64,000 nt of DNA. Source: Lysobacteraceae bacterium SCN 69-320. GTDB lineage: Bacteria; Pseudomonadota; Gammaproteobacteria; Xanthomonadales; Rhodanobacteraceae. Shown piece after piece: positions 17,888 to 28,463 of the stretch (the first letter of the stretch is position 1; every line of letters starts with the position of its first letter). Made by a program: the position numbers and the translations under genes. Below the pieces are notes generated by a model. The model worked only from the letters and a program-made list of their open reading frames with translations. It ran no database searches and was not told the origin of the DNA. Location: the NCBI GenBank assembly GCA_001725155.1, contig MEFP01000030.1, positions 1 to 64,000 of the forward strand, read 5' to 3'.

Positions 17888-18910
17888 TCAGCCGCGTTCG
17901 AGCAGCGACATCAGGTCGATGATCGCCGCGTTCGCGCGCGACACGTAGTTGGCCATGACCAGCGAATGGTTGGCGAAGAAGCCGAACGGCGTGCCGTTGA
18001 GCACGACCGGGCTGCCGAGCCCCTTCTGCGCTTCCTCCAGTTCGCGCACGACCTGCTGCAGGCTGACCTGGGCGTTCTTGTCGCGCAGCACGCCGGCGAA
18101 ATCGCGCTGCATCGCATGCAGCTGCTGCAGCAGGGCCCAGGTATAGCCGCGCGATTCGTAGAACACGTCGTCGATCTGCATCCACGGCGTCTGTACGATG
18201 CGCACGCCCTGGCCGGGCGTGGACTGCTGAGCGCTGCGGTCGCCGGCCAGGTCCGTGTCCAGGCGTTCCTGGCCGACGCTGGCCGACAGCCGCTGCGACA
18301 GGGAACCCAGACGGGTGGACACGACACGCAGATAGCTCGTGAGATTGTCGGCACGCGCATAGAACTGCGCATCGCCCTGGTCGGCGTCGGCCAGGCGCAC
18401 GAGATAGTTGTTCAGATACTTCGCTGCCTTGCGGTACTGGCTTTCCGAGCTCGGGAACAGCCAGCGGTCGTTGGGACTGGACAGCAGCGGCTCGGCCTCC
18501 ATGAGGTCCTTGTCTTCGGCGCTCTGGGTCTGCGAGCGGCTGAAATCGCTGCGCAGGTAGCGGCTGAGGTCGCGGCTCGCGCTGAGCACGCCGAATTCCC
18601 AGTTCGGCACGTTGTCCATGAACACGCCCGGCGGCAACAGGTCGTTGCTCAGATAACCGCCGCGCTTGTCGAGCAGGGTTTCTACGGTCGCGATCAAGGT
18701 CGCTGTCGTGACACTGCCGACGACGACGGGCTGGCTCACGGCCTGGGCGCGGCGCTCGGCTTCGCGCTGTACGTCCAGCGAGGCCGGTTCGTAGTCCCAC
18801 CACCACATCAGGCCCAGTATCAGCAACACCAGCGCGAGCACGAGCGCGGTGATCGCGCTGAGCCAGGGCCGGCGCTTGCGCGTGGCGATCAGGGGATCGG
18901 TCGAGCTCAT
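17888..18910 (-). CDS. DUF2333 family membrane-anchored protein
   Basis: 340 aa from ATG 18910 (AGGA about 9 nt upstream); a start at 18940 adds ten residues. A single membrane helix (about residues 18-38, rich in Leu/Val and ending W-W-W-D-Y) is followed by a large soluble, probably periplasmic, region. It has the family stretches R-G-G-Y-L-S-N-D-L-L-P-P-G-V-F-M-D-N-V-P-N-W-E-F-G and F-Y-A-R-A-D-N-L. DUF2333 proteins are found in gammaproteobacteria and have no assigned function. Monocistronic and convergent with ppa. Confidence 0.88.
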   Translation of the reverse strand: MSSTDPLIATRKRRPWLSAITALVLALVLLILGLMWWWDYEPASLDVQREAERRAQAVSQPVVVGSVTTATLIATVETLLDKRGGYLSNDLLPPGVFMDNVPNWEFGVLSASRDLSRYLRSDFSRSQTQSAEDKDLMEAEPLLSSPNDRWLFPSSESQYRKAAKYLNNYLVRLADADQGDAQFYARADNLTSYLRVVSTRLGSLSQRLSASVGQERLDTDLAGDRSAQQSTPGQGVRIVQTPWMQIDDVFYESRGYTWALLQQLHAMQRDFAGVLRDKNAQVSLQQVVRELEEAQKGLGSPVVLNGTPFGFFANHSLVMANYVSRANAAIIDLMSLLERG

Positions 18911-19048
18911 GGCGGCGCTTCCTTGGTCGGTGAGCTGCATTCTTGGGGCACGCCGCCGCGGCGATCAAGTGCGACGGTGTTGGTGGAAACGCCCGGGCCG
19001 GTCGCTATGATCCCGCGCCGGGGGGCCAGCCGGCCTGGAGGGGGAAAC

Positions 19049-20632
19049 ATGTCTACGACCATGAAGCGCCGCGGCAGCGGCGCCGGGCGCGCGTGCGCGC
19101 GTCTGCTGCCGGTTCTGGGGCTGCTGCCGGCCATCGCCGGCGCCGCGACGTTCACCGTCAGCACGACGGCCGACAGCGGCGCCGGCAGCCTGCGCGACGC
19201 GCTGGACCAGGCCAACCGCACGATCGGCACCGACACGATCGCATTCTCGGCCGGACTGACCGGCACCATCGTGCTGACCGGCGGCGCAATCGACATCTTC
19301 GACGCCGTGACGATCAACGGCCCGGGCGCGACGCGTCTGCGGCTCAGCGGCAATAACGCCTCGCGCATCTTCCGCATCGGCCCGACCGAGCCCGGCACCG
19401 TGTTCGCGACAGTGATCAGCGGCCTGAGCCTCACCGACGGCAGCAGCGACGCCGAAGGCGGCGCGATCTTCGTCGACGACAGCGACCTGACAATCAGCGA
19501 CTGCGTGTTCCGCAACAACACCGCGCAGCGCGGCGGCGGGCTGTATGCGTTCCCGAGCGGATCGACGACCCTGACCCTGCGCGCCGCACGCTTCGAGAAC
19601 AACAGCGCGACCGCCGACGGCGGCGGATTCGGTGCCCAGGACATCGACGCGGTCGTCGTCGACAACGTGGTCGCGACCGGCAACACCGCCGCACAGAGCG
19701 GCGGCGGCGCGTTCCTGCGCGCCGTCGCGGTAACGATTACCGCGAGCGATTTCAGCAGCAACACGTCGAGCACCCTGGCGCCGGCGCTCGTCGGCATCAG
19801 CGGCGGCGGCGGCTTGCGCATCGACGGCTCCAAGGCAACCGCAACCGCGAGCATCACGGCCACCCGCGTTGCCAACAACAACAGCCAGAAGGGTCAGGGC
19901 GGCGCGCTGTGGATCACGGCCTTGCCGCCGGACCTGCCGCCGATCGTCGCGACCGCGACGCTGGATCGCGTGCAGCTCAGCGGCAACACCGCCGATCTCG
20001 CCGGCGGAGGCATCCATGCGGCCTACCTCAACACGACCCTGAGTGCGGCGAGTCTGGTCGGCAACACGGCGCAGCAGAGCGGCGGCGGCATCGCGTTCCA
20101 GAGTGCCGGCACGCTGAGCCTCGTGAACGCGACGGTGGCGGGCAACACCAGCGTGCTGGCTGCCGGCGGCGGAATCTACAGTGCGTCGACCACCAGCCTC
20201 GCCGTCGCCTCGAGCACCGTGGTCGGCAACGGCGCCGCCAGCGGCGGCGGCATCGCACGCGACGGCAGCGGCGCCACCCTGCGCAACAGTATCGCCGCGA
20301 ACAACACGGCACCGACCGCGCCGGATCTCGCCGGCGCATTCGCACCCAATTACACCTTGGTAAAAAATTCCAGCGGCGCAACCCTGGCCGGCGGCAGCGG
20401 CAATCTGGTCAGCGTCGATCCGCTGCTCGGTGCGCTGACGATGAACGGCGGCCCGACCCTGAGCCTGCTGCCCGCGGTCGGAAGTCCCGCGCTCAACGCC
20501 GGCGACCCGGCCGGCGCGGGCCTCGCGGCGACGGACCAGCGCGGCCTGACGCGTATCGCCGGCGGTCGCGTCGATCTCGGCGCGGTCGAACGGCAATCGC
20601 CCGAAGACGTGATTTTCCGCAACGGCTTCTGA
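19049..20632 (+). CDS. Secreted right-handed beta-helix protein with choice-of-anchor Q region and F-x-N-G-F tail
   Basis: 527 aa. The signal peptide (R-R-x-x-G then L-L-P-V-L-G-L-L-P-A-I-A-G-A) ends near residue 30. The mature protein opens with F-T-V-S-T-T-A-D-S-G-A-G-S-L-R-D-A, a common start of polymorphic-outer-membrane-like beta-helix proteins. It continues with many repeats built around N-N-T/N-T-A and G-G-G-(I/G) rungs. The C-terminal block (L-N-A-G-D-P, T-D-Q-R-G-L-T-R, G-R-V-D-L-G-A-V-E) matches the choice-of-anchor Q region. The last residues are V-I-F-R-N-G-F. There is no transmembrane helix or autotransporter barrel. Surface adhesion or polysaccharide contact is plausible but unproven. 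Confidence 0.88.
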   Translation: MSTTMKRRGSGAGRACARLLPVLGLLPAIAGAATFTVSTTADSGAGSLRDALDQANRTIGTDTIAFSAGLTGTIVLTGGAIDIFDAVTINGPGATRLRLSGNNASRIFRIGPTEPGTVFATVISGLSLTDGSSDAEGGAIFVDDSDLTISDCVFRNNTAQRGGGLYAFPSGSTTLTLRAARFENNSATADGGGFGAQDIDAVVVDNVVATGNTAAQSGGGAFLRAVAVTITASDFSSNTSSTLAPALVGISGGGGLRIDGSKATATASITATRVANNNSQKGQGGALWITALPPDLPPIVATATLDRVQLSGNTADLAGGGIHAAYLNTTLSAASLVGNTAQQSGGGIAFQSAGTLSLVNATVAGNTSVLAAGGGIYSASTTSLAVASSTVVGNGAASGGGIARDGSGATLRNSIAANNTAPTAPDLAGAFAPNYTLVKNSSGATLAGGSGNLVSVDPLLGALTMNGGPTLSLLPAVGSPALNAGDPAGAGLAATDQRGLTRIAGGRVDLGAVERQSPEDVIFRNGF

Positions 20633-20642
20633 GCATTCGCGT

Positions 20643-20675
20643 GCCGGCCCGCCGCGCACGGCGCAGCGGGCCGGC
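20643..20675. terminator. GC hairpin between convergent beta-helix gene and thiC
   Basis: A perfect 10-bp stem (GCCGGCCCGC/GCGGGCCGGC) around a 13-nt loop, in the 51-bp gap between stop codons. No T-tract. Confidence 0.5.
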
Positions 20676-20683
20676 CGCCCACG

Positions 20684-22689
<2,006 letters not shown>

Positions 22690-22699
<10 letters not shown>

Positions 22700-22727
22700 A
22701 GGAGCGCATTCAAGCACGAAGCGGGGG
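22690..22727 (-). repeat. Inverted repeat able to compete with the riboswitch P1/P2
   Basis: CCCCCGCTTC, transcribed just before the aptamer (22718-22727), is a perfect 10-nt complement of GAAGCGGGGG at 22690-22699. The latter provides the 5' strands of P1 and P2. The two copies are 18 nt apart. The upstream copy could hold the aptamer in a non-binding fold. Confidence 0.6.
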
Positions 22728-22760
22728 CTCCCGGCGAGCGGCGCTGCAGCAGGAGCAGCC

Positions 22761-23405
22761 TCAGCCCCGGCCGCGGTCCGGCGCGTAGGCGCGCAGGAAC
22801 ATGTCGACGGTCGCGCTGATGTGATCGTCGACGGCGTTCTCGCAGAACGGTTCGGAGCAGCCGCACATCATGCGCGCATGCAGCTCGCCCTTGAGCAGAC
22901 AGAAGAACTGCGAGGTCGCGCGCCAGACCTGTGGAATCTCGAGCTGGCCGGCTTCGACCTCGGCCTGAAGAAACGCCTCGAACGCCGCCTGCAGCTTTTT
23001 CGGGCCCGCTTCCCAGAACAGCTGGGCCAGCTTCGTCGGCTGGGCCTGCGACGTCATCATGCGATGAAGGGAAATTGACTCTTCGCTCGTTATCAGAGCG
23101 AAGAACGCACGCGCGATGGTCAGCAGCTGGCCGCGAATGGGCCCTGACAGATCGACCAGGAACAGGGTCGAAGGCAACTGCTCCTCGCACTTCGCCTCGA
23201 TCACCGACTTGAACAGCGTCTCCTTGTCGGTGAAGTGGCTATAGACGGTGAGTTTGGAAACGCCGGCTTCGGCCGCGATGGCGTCCATGCTCGTGCCATC
23301 GAAGCCGTGACGCGGAAACAGCCGCTTCGCGGATTCGAGAATGGCTGCGCGCTTTTCGAGATCTTTGGGCCGCCCTGGAGCAGCCTGTTTCATCACAGAT
23401 GACAT
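22761..23405 (-). CDS. TetR family regulator of the adjacent RND pump
   Basis: 214 aa from ATG 23405. The N-terminal helix-turn-helix is clear: I-L-E-S-A-K-R-L-F-P-R-H-G-F-D-G-T-S-M-D-A-I-A followed by A-G-V-S-K-L-T-V-Y-S-H-F, the TetR recognition helix, then K-E-T-L-F. The C-terminal ligand domain resembles the AefR/AcrR-type group and has a Cys-containing stretch M-M-C-G-C-S-E-P-F-C. It is divergent from an RND adaptor/pump pair, and an imperfect 22-bp palindrome lies between them. Repression of both directions is the natural reading. thiC lies downstream on the same strand, behind its own riboswitch. Confidence 0.92.
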   Translation of the reverse strand: MSSVMKQAAPGRPKDLEKRAAILESAKRLFPRHGFDGTSMDAIAAEAGVSKLTVYSHFTDKETLFKSVIEAKCEEQLPSTLFLVDLSGPIRGQLLTIARAFFALITSEESISLHRMMTSQAQPTKLAQLFWEAGPKKLQAAFEAFLQAEVEAGQLEIPQVWRATSQFFCLLKGELHARMMCGCSEPFCENAVDDHISATVDMFLRAYAPDRGRG

Positions 23406-23416
23406 GGCCAATGAAA

Positions 23417-23438
23417 TACTAGACAGTGCAGTTTAGTA
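23417..23438. promoter_or_regulatory. Putative TetR operator over divergent promoters
   Basis: TACTAGACAG and CAGTTTAGTA flank a TG; the arms match at 8 of 10 positions as an inverted repeat. On the plus strand the left arm contains a -35-like TAGACA, and GATACT 15 bp further (23441-23446) fits a -10. On the minus strand TAGTAT overlaps the same repeat. Binding here would block both the pump and regulator promoters. Confidence 0.65.
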
Positions 23439-23501
23439 ATGATACTGTACCGAGCAGTTCAGGTAAACCCCGTCCGCTATCTTCATCCGAGGATTGTAAC
23501 A

Positions 23502-24635
23502 ATGCGCGCCCCTGTCGCCCCCAGCCTGTCGAACCGACTGCGTCGTCTGGGACTAGGCCTGGTTCTGATCCTGCCCACGCTCGTGCTCGTTTCCGGCTGC
23601 AATTCCCGCGCCGAAGTGCAGGAGCCCATACGCCCCGCCATCGTCGCCCGCCCGCAGTCGGCCGCCGCCGAAGCAGGCTCTCTTTATAGTGGTGACGTCA
23701 AGGCCCGTTACGAAAGCGCCCTGGGTTTTCGCGTCGGCGGCAAGATCCGCCAGCGCCGCGTCGACGTCGGCGCCCATGTCAAAGCCGGCGATCTGATCGC
23801 CGAACTCGACCCGCAAGACCTCCATCTCCAGGCCAGCAGCGCTCAGGCGACGCTGGCCGCCGCCGAGGCCGATCTGGCCACGGCCCGCTCGGAACGCTCG
23901 CGCTACGAAGCGCTGCGCGGCAAGAATTTCGTCAGCGAAACCCAGTTCGACGCAGTCGACAACCGTCTCAAGGCGGCGACCGCGCGCGCCGCCGAGGCTC
24001 GCGCCGCACTGAATGTCGCGCAGAACCAGGCCGGCTACAGCGAACTGCGCGCCGACCACGACGGCATCATCACCACCATCGTGGCCGAAGCCGGCCAGGT
24101 CGTCGCCCCGGGCCAGACCATTGCGACCCTGGCGCGCGACGGCGAACGCGAAGTCGAGATCAGCGTGCCCGAGAGCCGCATCGCCGACTATCGCAAGGAC
24201 CAGGCTGCGACGATCGAGCTCTGGGCCGAGTCGGGCAAGCATCTGGCCGGCGTGCTGCGCGAGATCGCGCCTGAGGCCGATACCACGACGCGCACCTATC
24301 GCGTCCGCGTGACTCTCGGCGAAGACGCCGGCCAGGCCAAGCTCGGCCAGACCGCACGCGTGTTCTTCAGCGGCAGCGAAAGTGCCGCCGCCCACCTCGT
24401 GCCGCTGGCTTCGCTCTATGAAAAAGACGGCAAGCCGGCGGTCTGGGTGCTCGATCCCAAGACGCGCCAGGTGCACCTCAAGCCGGTCACGGTCGGCGCC
24501 TATCGCGAACAGGGCGTCGTGCTGATGGACGGCGTCGACACGCAGGACTGGATTGTCGCCGCCGGCGTGCACAAGTTGCGCGAAGGCCAGGCCATCAACC
24601 CGGTCGATCACAGCAACAAGCCGCTGACCTTGTAA
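23502..24635 (+). CDS. RND efflux periplasmic adaptor lipoprotein
   Basis: 377 aa. A signal peptide ends in the lipobox L-V-S-G-C, with lipidated Cys near residue 29, so it is anchored in the inner membrane facing the periplasm. It has the HlyD/AcrA order: a biotinyl-lipoyl-like strand pair (L-G-F-R-V-G-G-K-I and V-D-V-G-A-H-V-K-A-G-D-L-I-A), an Ala-rich coiled-coil hairpin (about 100-160), a second lipoyl half (A-D-H-D-G-I-I-T-T-I-V-A-E-A-G-Q-V-V), then the beta-barrel. The frame is open upstream, but ATG 23502 has GAGGA 9 nt before it. It pairs with the pump gene 184 bp downstream. Confidence 0.93.
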   Translation: MRAPVAPSLSNRLRRLGLGLVLILPTLVLVSGCNSRAEVQEPIRPAIVARPQSAAAEAGSLYSGDVKARYESALGFRVGGKIRQRRVDVGAHVKAGDLIAELDPQDLHLQASSAQATLAAAEADLATARSERSRYEALRGKNFVSETQFDAVDNRLKAATARAAEARAALNVAQNQAGYSELRADHDGIITTIVAEAGQVVAPGQTIATLARDGEREVEISVPESRIADYRKDQAATIELWAESGKHLAGVLREIAPEADTTTRTYRVRVTLGEDAGQAKLGQTARVFFSGSESAAAHLVPLASLYEKDGKPAVWVLDPKTRQVHLKPVTVGAYREQGVVLMDGVDTQDWIVAAGVHKLREGQAINPVDHSNKPLTL

Positions 24636-24658
24636 AAACGCGGCGCAGTCCCCGCCCG

Positions 24659-24704
24659 ATCGCTGCCCGGCCGTCCCCTCCCCTCCCCACGGCCGGGCAG
24701 CGAT
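24659..24704 (+). repeat. 16-bp perfect hairpin with C-rich loop between adaptor and pump genes
   Basis: ATCGCTGCCCGGCCGT at 24659-24674 pairs perfectly with 24689-24704. The 14-nt loop is CCCCTCCCCTCCCC, carrying CCTCC (complementary to a Shine-Dalgarno core) twice. The opposite strand reads as three G4 tracts. It lies 24 nt after the adaptor stop and 115 nt before the pump start. It may be a processing, attenuation or mRNA-stability element setting the adaptor:pump ratio. Confidence 0.7.
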
Positions 24705-24819
24705 CCGGGCACCTTCCTCGTGGACATGTTCCGGGATCGCCTCGCGGTCCTGCCCCGATCAACGCTCGCGGACTCCGGAACGGCTCCGGTGTTCGTCAGC
24801 ACTCGCCGCAAGCACGCCA

Positions 24820-27800
24820 ATGAGCCAATTCAATCTGTCCGAGTGGGCGCTGAAGAACCAGTCCGTCGTGCGCTACTTCATCGTGGTACTCGCGCTGGTC
24901 GGCATTCTGTCCTACCGCTCGCTGGGTCAGTCGGAAGATCCGCCGTTCACGTTCAAGGCGATGGTCATCCACACAGTATGGGCCGGCGCGACCGCCGCCG
25001 AGATCAACGAACAGATCACCGAACGCATCGAGAAAAAGCTGCAGGAACTGCCGGATCTGGAGTTCCTGCGCAGCTACGCGCGTCCCGGCGAGTCGCAGAT
25101 CATCGTCGTGGCCAAGGACGCGCTCGATTCGCGCTACGTGCCCGATCTCTGGTACCAGGTGCGCAAGAAAGTCGGCGACATCCGCCATACCTTGCCGCCG
25201 GGCGCGCAGGGCCCGTTCTTCAATGACGAGTTCGGCGATACCTTCGGCAACATCTACGCACTGACCGGCGACGGCTTTTCCTACGCCCTGCTCAAGGACT
25301 ACGCCGAGCGCATCAAGCTCGCGCTGCTGCGCGTGCCCAATGTGGCCAAGGTCGACCTGATCGGCCTGCAGGACGAGAAGGTCTACATCGAGGTCTCCAA
25401 CGCCAAGCTGGCCACGCTCGGCGTCAGCTTCGCCCAGGTGCAGGCCACGCTCGAAGCGCAGAACGCGATCACGCCGGCCGGCAGCTTCGAGACCGCCTCG
25501 GATCGCATCTACCTGCGTACCTCCGGTGCGTTCGACTCGGAGAAGGCGATCGGCGACATCGCGATCCGCGCCAACGGCCGCCTGTTCCGCCTCAGCGACG
25601 TAGCCGAGGTCAAGCGCGGCTATGCCGATCCGCCGCAGCCGCGCATGCGCTTCATGGGCAAGGACGGCATCGGCATCGCCGTGTCGATGAAGAAAGGCGG
25701 CGACATCATCGTGCTCGGCCGCGATCTCGATGCGGCCACCCATCAGCTCGAACAGTCGCTGCCGGCCGGGCTGGAACTCGCCCGCGTCGCCGACCAGCCG
25801 CATGCGGTGCAGCGCTCGGTCAACGAGTTCGTACGCACCTTGGCCGAAGCGGTCATCATCGTGCTGCTGGTCAGCTTCTTCTCGCTGGGCTTCCGCACCG
25901 GCCTCGTCGTCGCGCTGTCGATTCCACTCGTCCTCGCGATGACGTTCGCGGCGATGCACTACTTCGGCATCGACCTGCACAAGATCTCGCTCGGCGCGCT
26001 GGTGCTCGCCCTGGGCCTGCTCGTCGACGATGCGATCATCGCGGTCGAGATGATGGCCGTGAAAATGGAGCAGGGCTACGACCGCGTGCGCGCGGCCGCA
26101 TTCGCCTATACCTCGACGGCGTTCCCGATGCTGACCGGCACCCTGGTCACTGCGGCGGGCTTCCTGCCGATCGCGACGGCCAAGTCCGGCACCGGCGAGT
26201 ACACACGCTCGATCTTCCAGGTCGTCACGATCGCCCTGATCATTTCCTGGATCGCCGCGGTGATCTTCATTCCCTACCTCGGCTACAAGCTGCTGCCCGA
26301 TCTCGGCAAGCCGGCCGAGCCGCCGGCGCCGGGCTCGTTCGCCGCGCGCGCCGACTCGCTGCGCCGGCGCGTGATCGGCCTGCTGCCGCGACGCCTGCGC
26401 GGCGCGCTGGCCGGCGGTCCCGCGCACGGCCACGCCGCGCACGATCCGTACGCCTCGCCGTTCTATCGCCACTTCCGCAACCTGGTGGACTGGTGCGTCG
26501 CGCACCGGCGCATCGTGATCGCCGCGACGCTCGCACTGTTCGTGGCCTCGATCATCGGCTTCCGCTTCGTGCAGCAGCAGTTCTTCCCGGACTCCACGCG
26601 TCCGGAGCTCATGGTCGACATGAAGCTCACCGAAGGCTCGTCGCTGGAAGCGACGGCGACGCAGGTGCGCAAGCTCGAACAGTGGCTGAGCACGCGCAAT
26701 GAGCTCGAAAACTACGTGAGTTATGTCGGCACCGGCTCGCCGCGCTTCTACCTGCCGCTGGACCAGCAGCTGCCGCAGGCCAGCTTCGCCCAGTTCGTGC
26801 TGCTGACCAAGAGCCTGCGGGAGCGCGAAAAGCTGCGCGCCGACCTGCTCGCGCTGTTCGAGAGCGATTTCCCCGAAGTGCGCGGCCGCGTGCTGCGCCT
26901 GGAGAACGGCCCGCCGGTCGGCTACCCGATCCAGTTCCGCATCTCCGGCGAGGACATCGGCCTGGTGCGCAAGTACGCGCGCGAAGTCGCCGAACAGGTG
27001 CGGCGCAATCCGCACATGCGCAACGTGAACCTGGACTGGGACGAGCCGAGCAAGGTCATCCGCCTGGAGATCGACCAGGACCGCGCGCGCGTGCTCGGCG
27101 TCAGCTCGCAGGACCTGTCCAACTTCCTGCAAAGCTCGCTGTCCGGCGTGCCGATCTCGATCTATCGCGAAAAGGACGAGCTGATCCAGGTGCTGCTGCG
27201 CGGACCGGCCGAGGAACGTGCGCAGCTGTCGCTGCTGCAGAATCTCGCCGTGCCGACCGCCTCGGGCAAGTCCGTCCCGCTGAGCCAGATCGCACGCCTG
27301 CAGTACGCCATGGAGGAAGGCATCATCTGGCGGCGCAACCGCCTGCCAACCATCACCGTGCGCGGCGACACCGACGGCTTGCTGCAGCCGCCGACGATCA
27401 CCGGCCAGATCGAGCCGACCTTGAACATGGTGCGCGCCCAGCTGCCGGCCGGCTATCTGCTGGAAGTCGGCGGCACGGTCGAGGACTCGGGCAAGGGCCA
27501 GCGCTCGGTCAACGCCGGCATGCCGCTGTTCCTGTTCGTCGTGCTGACCCTGCTGATGCTGCAGCTGCGCAGCTTCAGCCGCACGATCATGGTGTTCCTG
27601 ACCGCGCCGCTGGGGCTGATCGGCGTGGCGCTGTTCCTGCTCGTGTTCAACGTGCCGTTCGGCTTCGTGGCCATGCTCGGCACGATCGCGCTGTTCGGCA
27701 TGATCATGCGCAACTCGGTGATCCTGATCGACCAGATCGACCAGGACATCGCCAAGGGCCACGCCCCCTGGGAGGCGATCGTCGATGCGACCGTCCGGCG

Positions 27801-28008
27801 CTTCCGCCCCATCGTACTGACCGCGCTGGCGGCCATCCTCGCCATGATCCCGCTGTCGCGCAGCGCATTTTTCGGCCCCATGGCCGTGGCCATCATGGGT
27901 GGCCTGTTCGTTGCAACGGCGTTGACCCTGCTCTTCCTGCCGGCGCTGTACGCGGCCTGGTTCCGGATCAAACGTCCGGCCGCGGCAGTCGCACCGGCAG
28001 GCGCATAG
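24820..28008 (+). CDS. RND efflux pump inner-membrane transporter
   Basis: 1062 aa, the full RND length with two similar halves of six helices, each with a large periplasmic loop. The N-terminal half has D-P-P-F-T-F-K near residue 42 and the helix-4 element G-L-L-V-D-D-A-I-I-A-V-E, whose acidic pair carries protons. The second half has N-S-V-I-L-I-D-Q-I near residue 970. The sequence resembles the TriC/VexF-like branch of HAE-1 pumps more than AcrB. A cytoplasmic linker near 530-550 has a His-rich H-G-H-A-A-H-D. No outer-membrane channel is in this operon, but tolC lies 1.2 kb on. Substrate unknown. Confidence 0.93.
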   Translation: MSQFNLSEWALKNQSVVRYFIVVLALVGILSYRSLGQSEDPPFTFKAMVIHTVWAGATAAEINEQITERIEKKLQELPDLEFLRSYARPGESQIIVVAKDALDSRYVPDLWYQVRKKVGDIRHTLPPGAQGPFFNDEFGDTFGNIYALTGDGFSYALLKDYAERIKLALLRVPNVAKVDLIGLQDEKVYIEVSNAKLATLGVSFAQVQATLEAQNAITPAGSFETASDRIYLRTSGAFDSEKAIGDIAIRANGRLFRLSDVAEVKRGYADPPQPRMRFMGKDGIGIAVSMKKGGDIIVLGRDLDAATHQLEQSLPAGLELARVADQPHAVQRSVNEFVRTLAEAVIIVLLVSFFSLGFRTGLVVALSIPLVLAMTFAAMHYFGIDLHKISLGALVLALGLLVDDAIIAVEMMAVKMEQGYDRVRAAAFAYTSTAFPMLTGTLVTAAGFLPIATAKSGTGEYTRSIFQVVTIALIISWIAAVIFIPYLGYKLLPDLGKPAEPPAPGSFAARADSLRRRVIGLLPRRLRGALAGGPAHGHAAHDPYASPFYRHFRNLVDWCVAHRRIVIAATLALFVASIIGFRFVQQQFFPDSTRPELMVDMKLTEGSSLEATATQVRKLEQWLSTRNELENYVSYVGTGSPRFYLPLDQQLPQASFAQFVLLTKSLREREKLRADLLALFESDFPEVRGRVLRLENGPPVGYPIQFRISGEDIGLVRKYAREVAEQVRRNPHMRNVNLDWDEPSKVIRLEIDQDRARVLGVSSQDLSNFLQSSLSGVPISIYREKDELIQVLLRGPAEERAQLSLLQNLAVPTASGKSVPLSQIARLQYAMEEGIIWRRNRLPTITVRGDTDGLLQPPTITGQIEPTLNMVRAQLPAGYLLEVGGTVEDSGKGQRSVNAGMPLFLFVVLTLLMLQLRSFSRTIMVFLTAPLGLIGVALFLLVFNVPFGFVAMLGTIALFGMIMRNSVILIDQIDQDIAKGHAPWEAIVDATVRRFRPIVLTALAAILAMIPLSRSAFFGPMAVAIMGGLFVATALTLLFLPALYAAWFRIKRPAAAVAPAGA

Positions 28009-28018
28009 GATCCCAGAC

Positions 28019-28336
28019 ATGTCATCTGTTCCCGAACTGCAATTGAGTCAATCGTTCAAACTGGCACAGCGGGCTTTTGCCGCACTGCTGGACGCGGCGC
28101 ATTTCGACGCCAGCCTGGCCATGGCCGGGCGCGTGCGAATGGCCGCGCTGGACAAGCTGGACCTGGCGCGCCTGACGCGCTGGCTGGCCTGGCAGGCTCT
28201 GGTGCGCAACCCACAGGCGCTGGCGCGCATCGAACGCGTCGATCAGCGTCTCGCAGCCGGGGTGCTGCACGCCCGTGCCCGGTTGCCCGCGAACGGACGT
28301 CCGGCCCTGTCCGGAACACCGCGGCGGACAGCTTAA
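28019..28336 (+). CDS. Small protein of unknown function behind the RND pump
   Basis: 105 aa, starting 10 nt after the pump stop codon. The first ~75 residues are a plausible helical domain (F-K-L-A-Q-R-A-F-A-A-L-L-D-A, L-D-K-L-D-L-A-R-L-T-R-W-L-A-W-Q-A-L). The last 20 are Arg/Pro-rich and less convincing. No signal peptide, helix anchor or known motif. Spacing suggests it is the third gene of the efflux operon. The ribosome site is weak, so the call is moderate. Confidence 0.5.
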   Translation: MSSVPELQLSQSFKLAQRAFAALLDAAHFDASLAMAGRVRMAALDKLDLARLTRWLAWQALVRNPQALARIERVDQRLAAGVLHARARLPANGRPALSGTPRRTA

Positions 28337-28406
28337 GGTGAGGAATGTCAGGTACTTGCGATGACTTCCGGCACTACGGAGCGGGACCCGGAGCCGCCAT
28401 GCTGAA

Positions 28407-28435
28407 TTGCCGTAGCGGGCGTCAAAGCCTATCCT
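28407..28435 (+). promoter_or_regulatory. Promoter of pcm-tolC
   Basis: -35 TTGCCG, a 17-bp spacer and -10 TATCCT, placing the transcript start about 20 nt before the GTG of pcm. Confidence 0.65.
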
Positions 28436-28463
28436 TTCGCCCCTTTTCCGCTGGAGTCGCGCC

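Noticed and set aside
19100-20600. DNA repeat array in the beta-helix gene
   Set aside because: The repetition is at protein level (N-N-T and G-G-G rungs) with diverged DNA; it is not a CRISPR or tandem-repeat array.
26300-26460. Frameshift or insertion in the RND pump around the His-rich linker
   Set aside because: The frame is continuous and both flanking halves are intact. Variable linkers between RND halves are normal.
24796-28020. A 1074-codon open frame antisense to the RND pump gene, and similar long antisense frames over hppA, thiC, DUF2339 and others
   Set aside because: They are by-products of extreme GC3 bias. Their translations are Arg/Asp/His/Gln/Ala-rich without domains, and the sense strand encodes well-known proteins.
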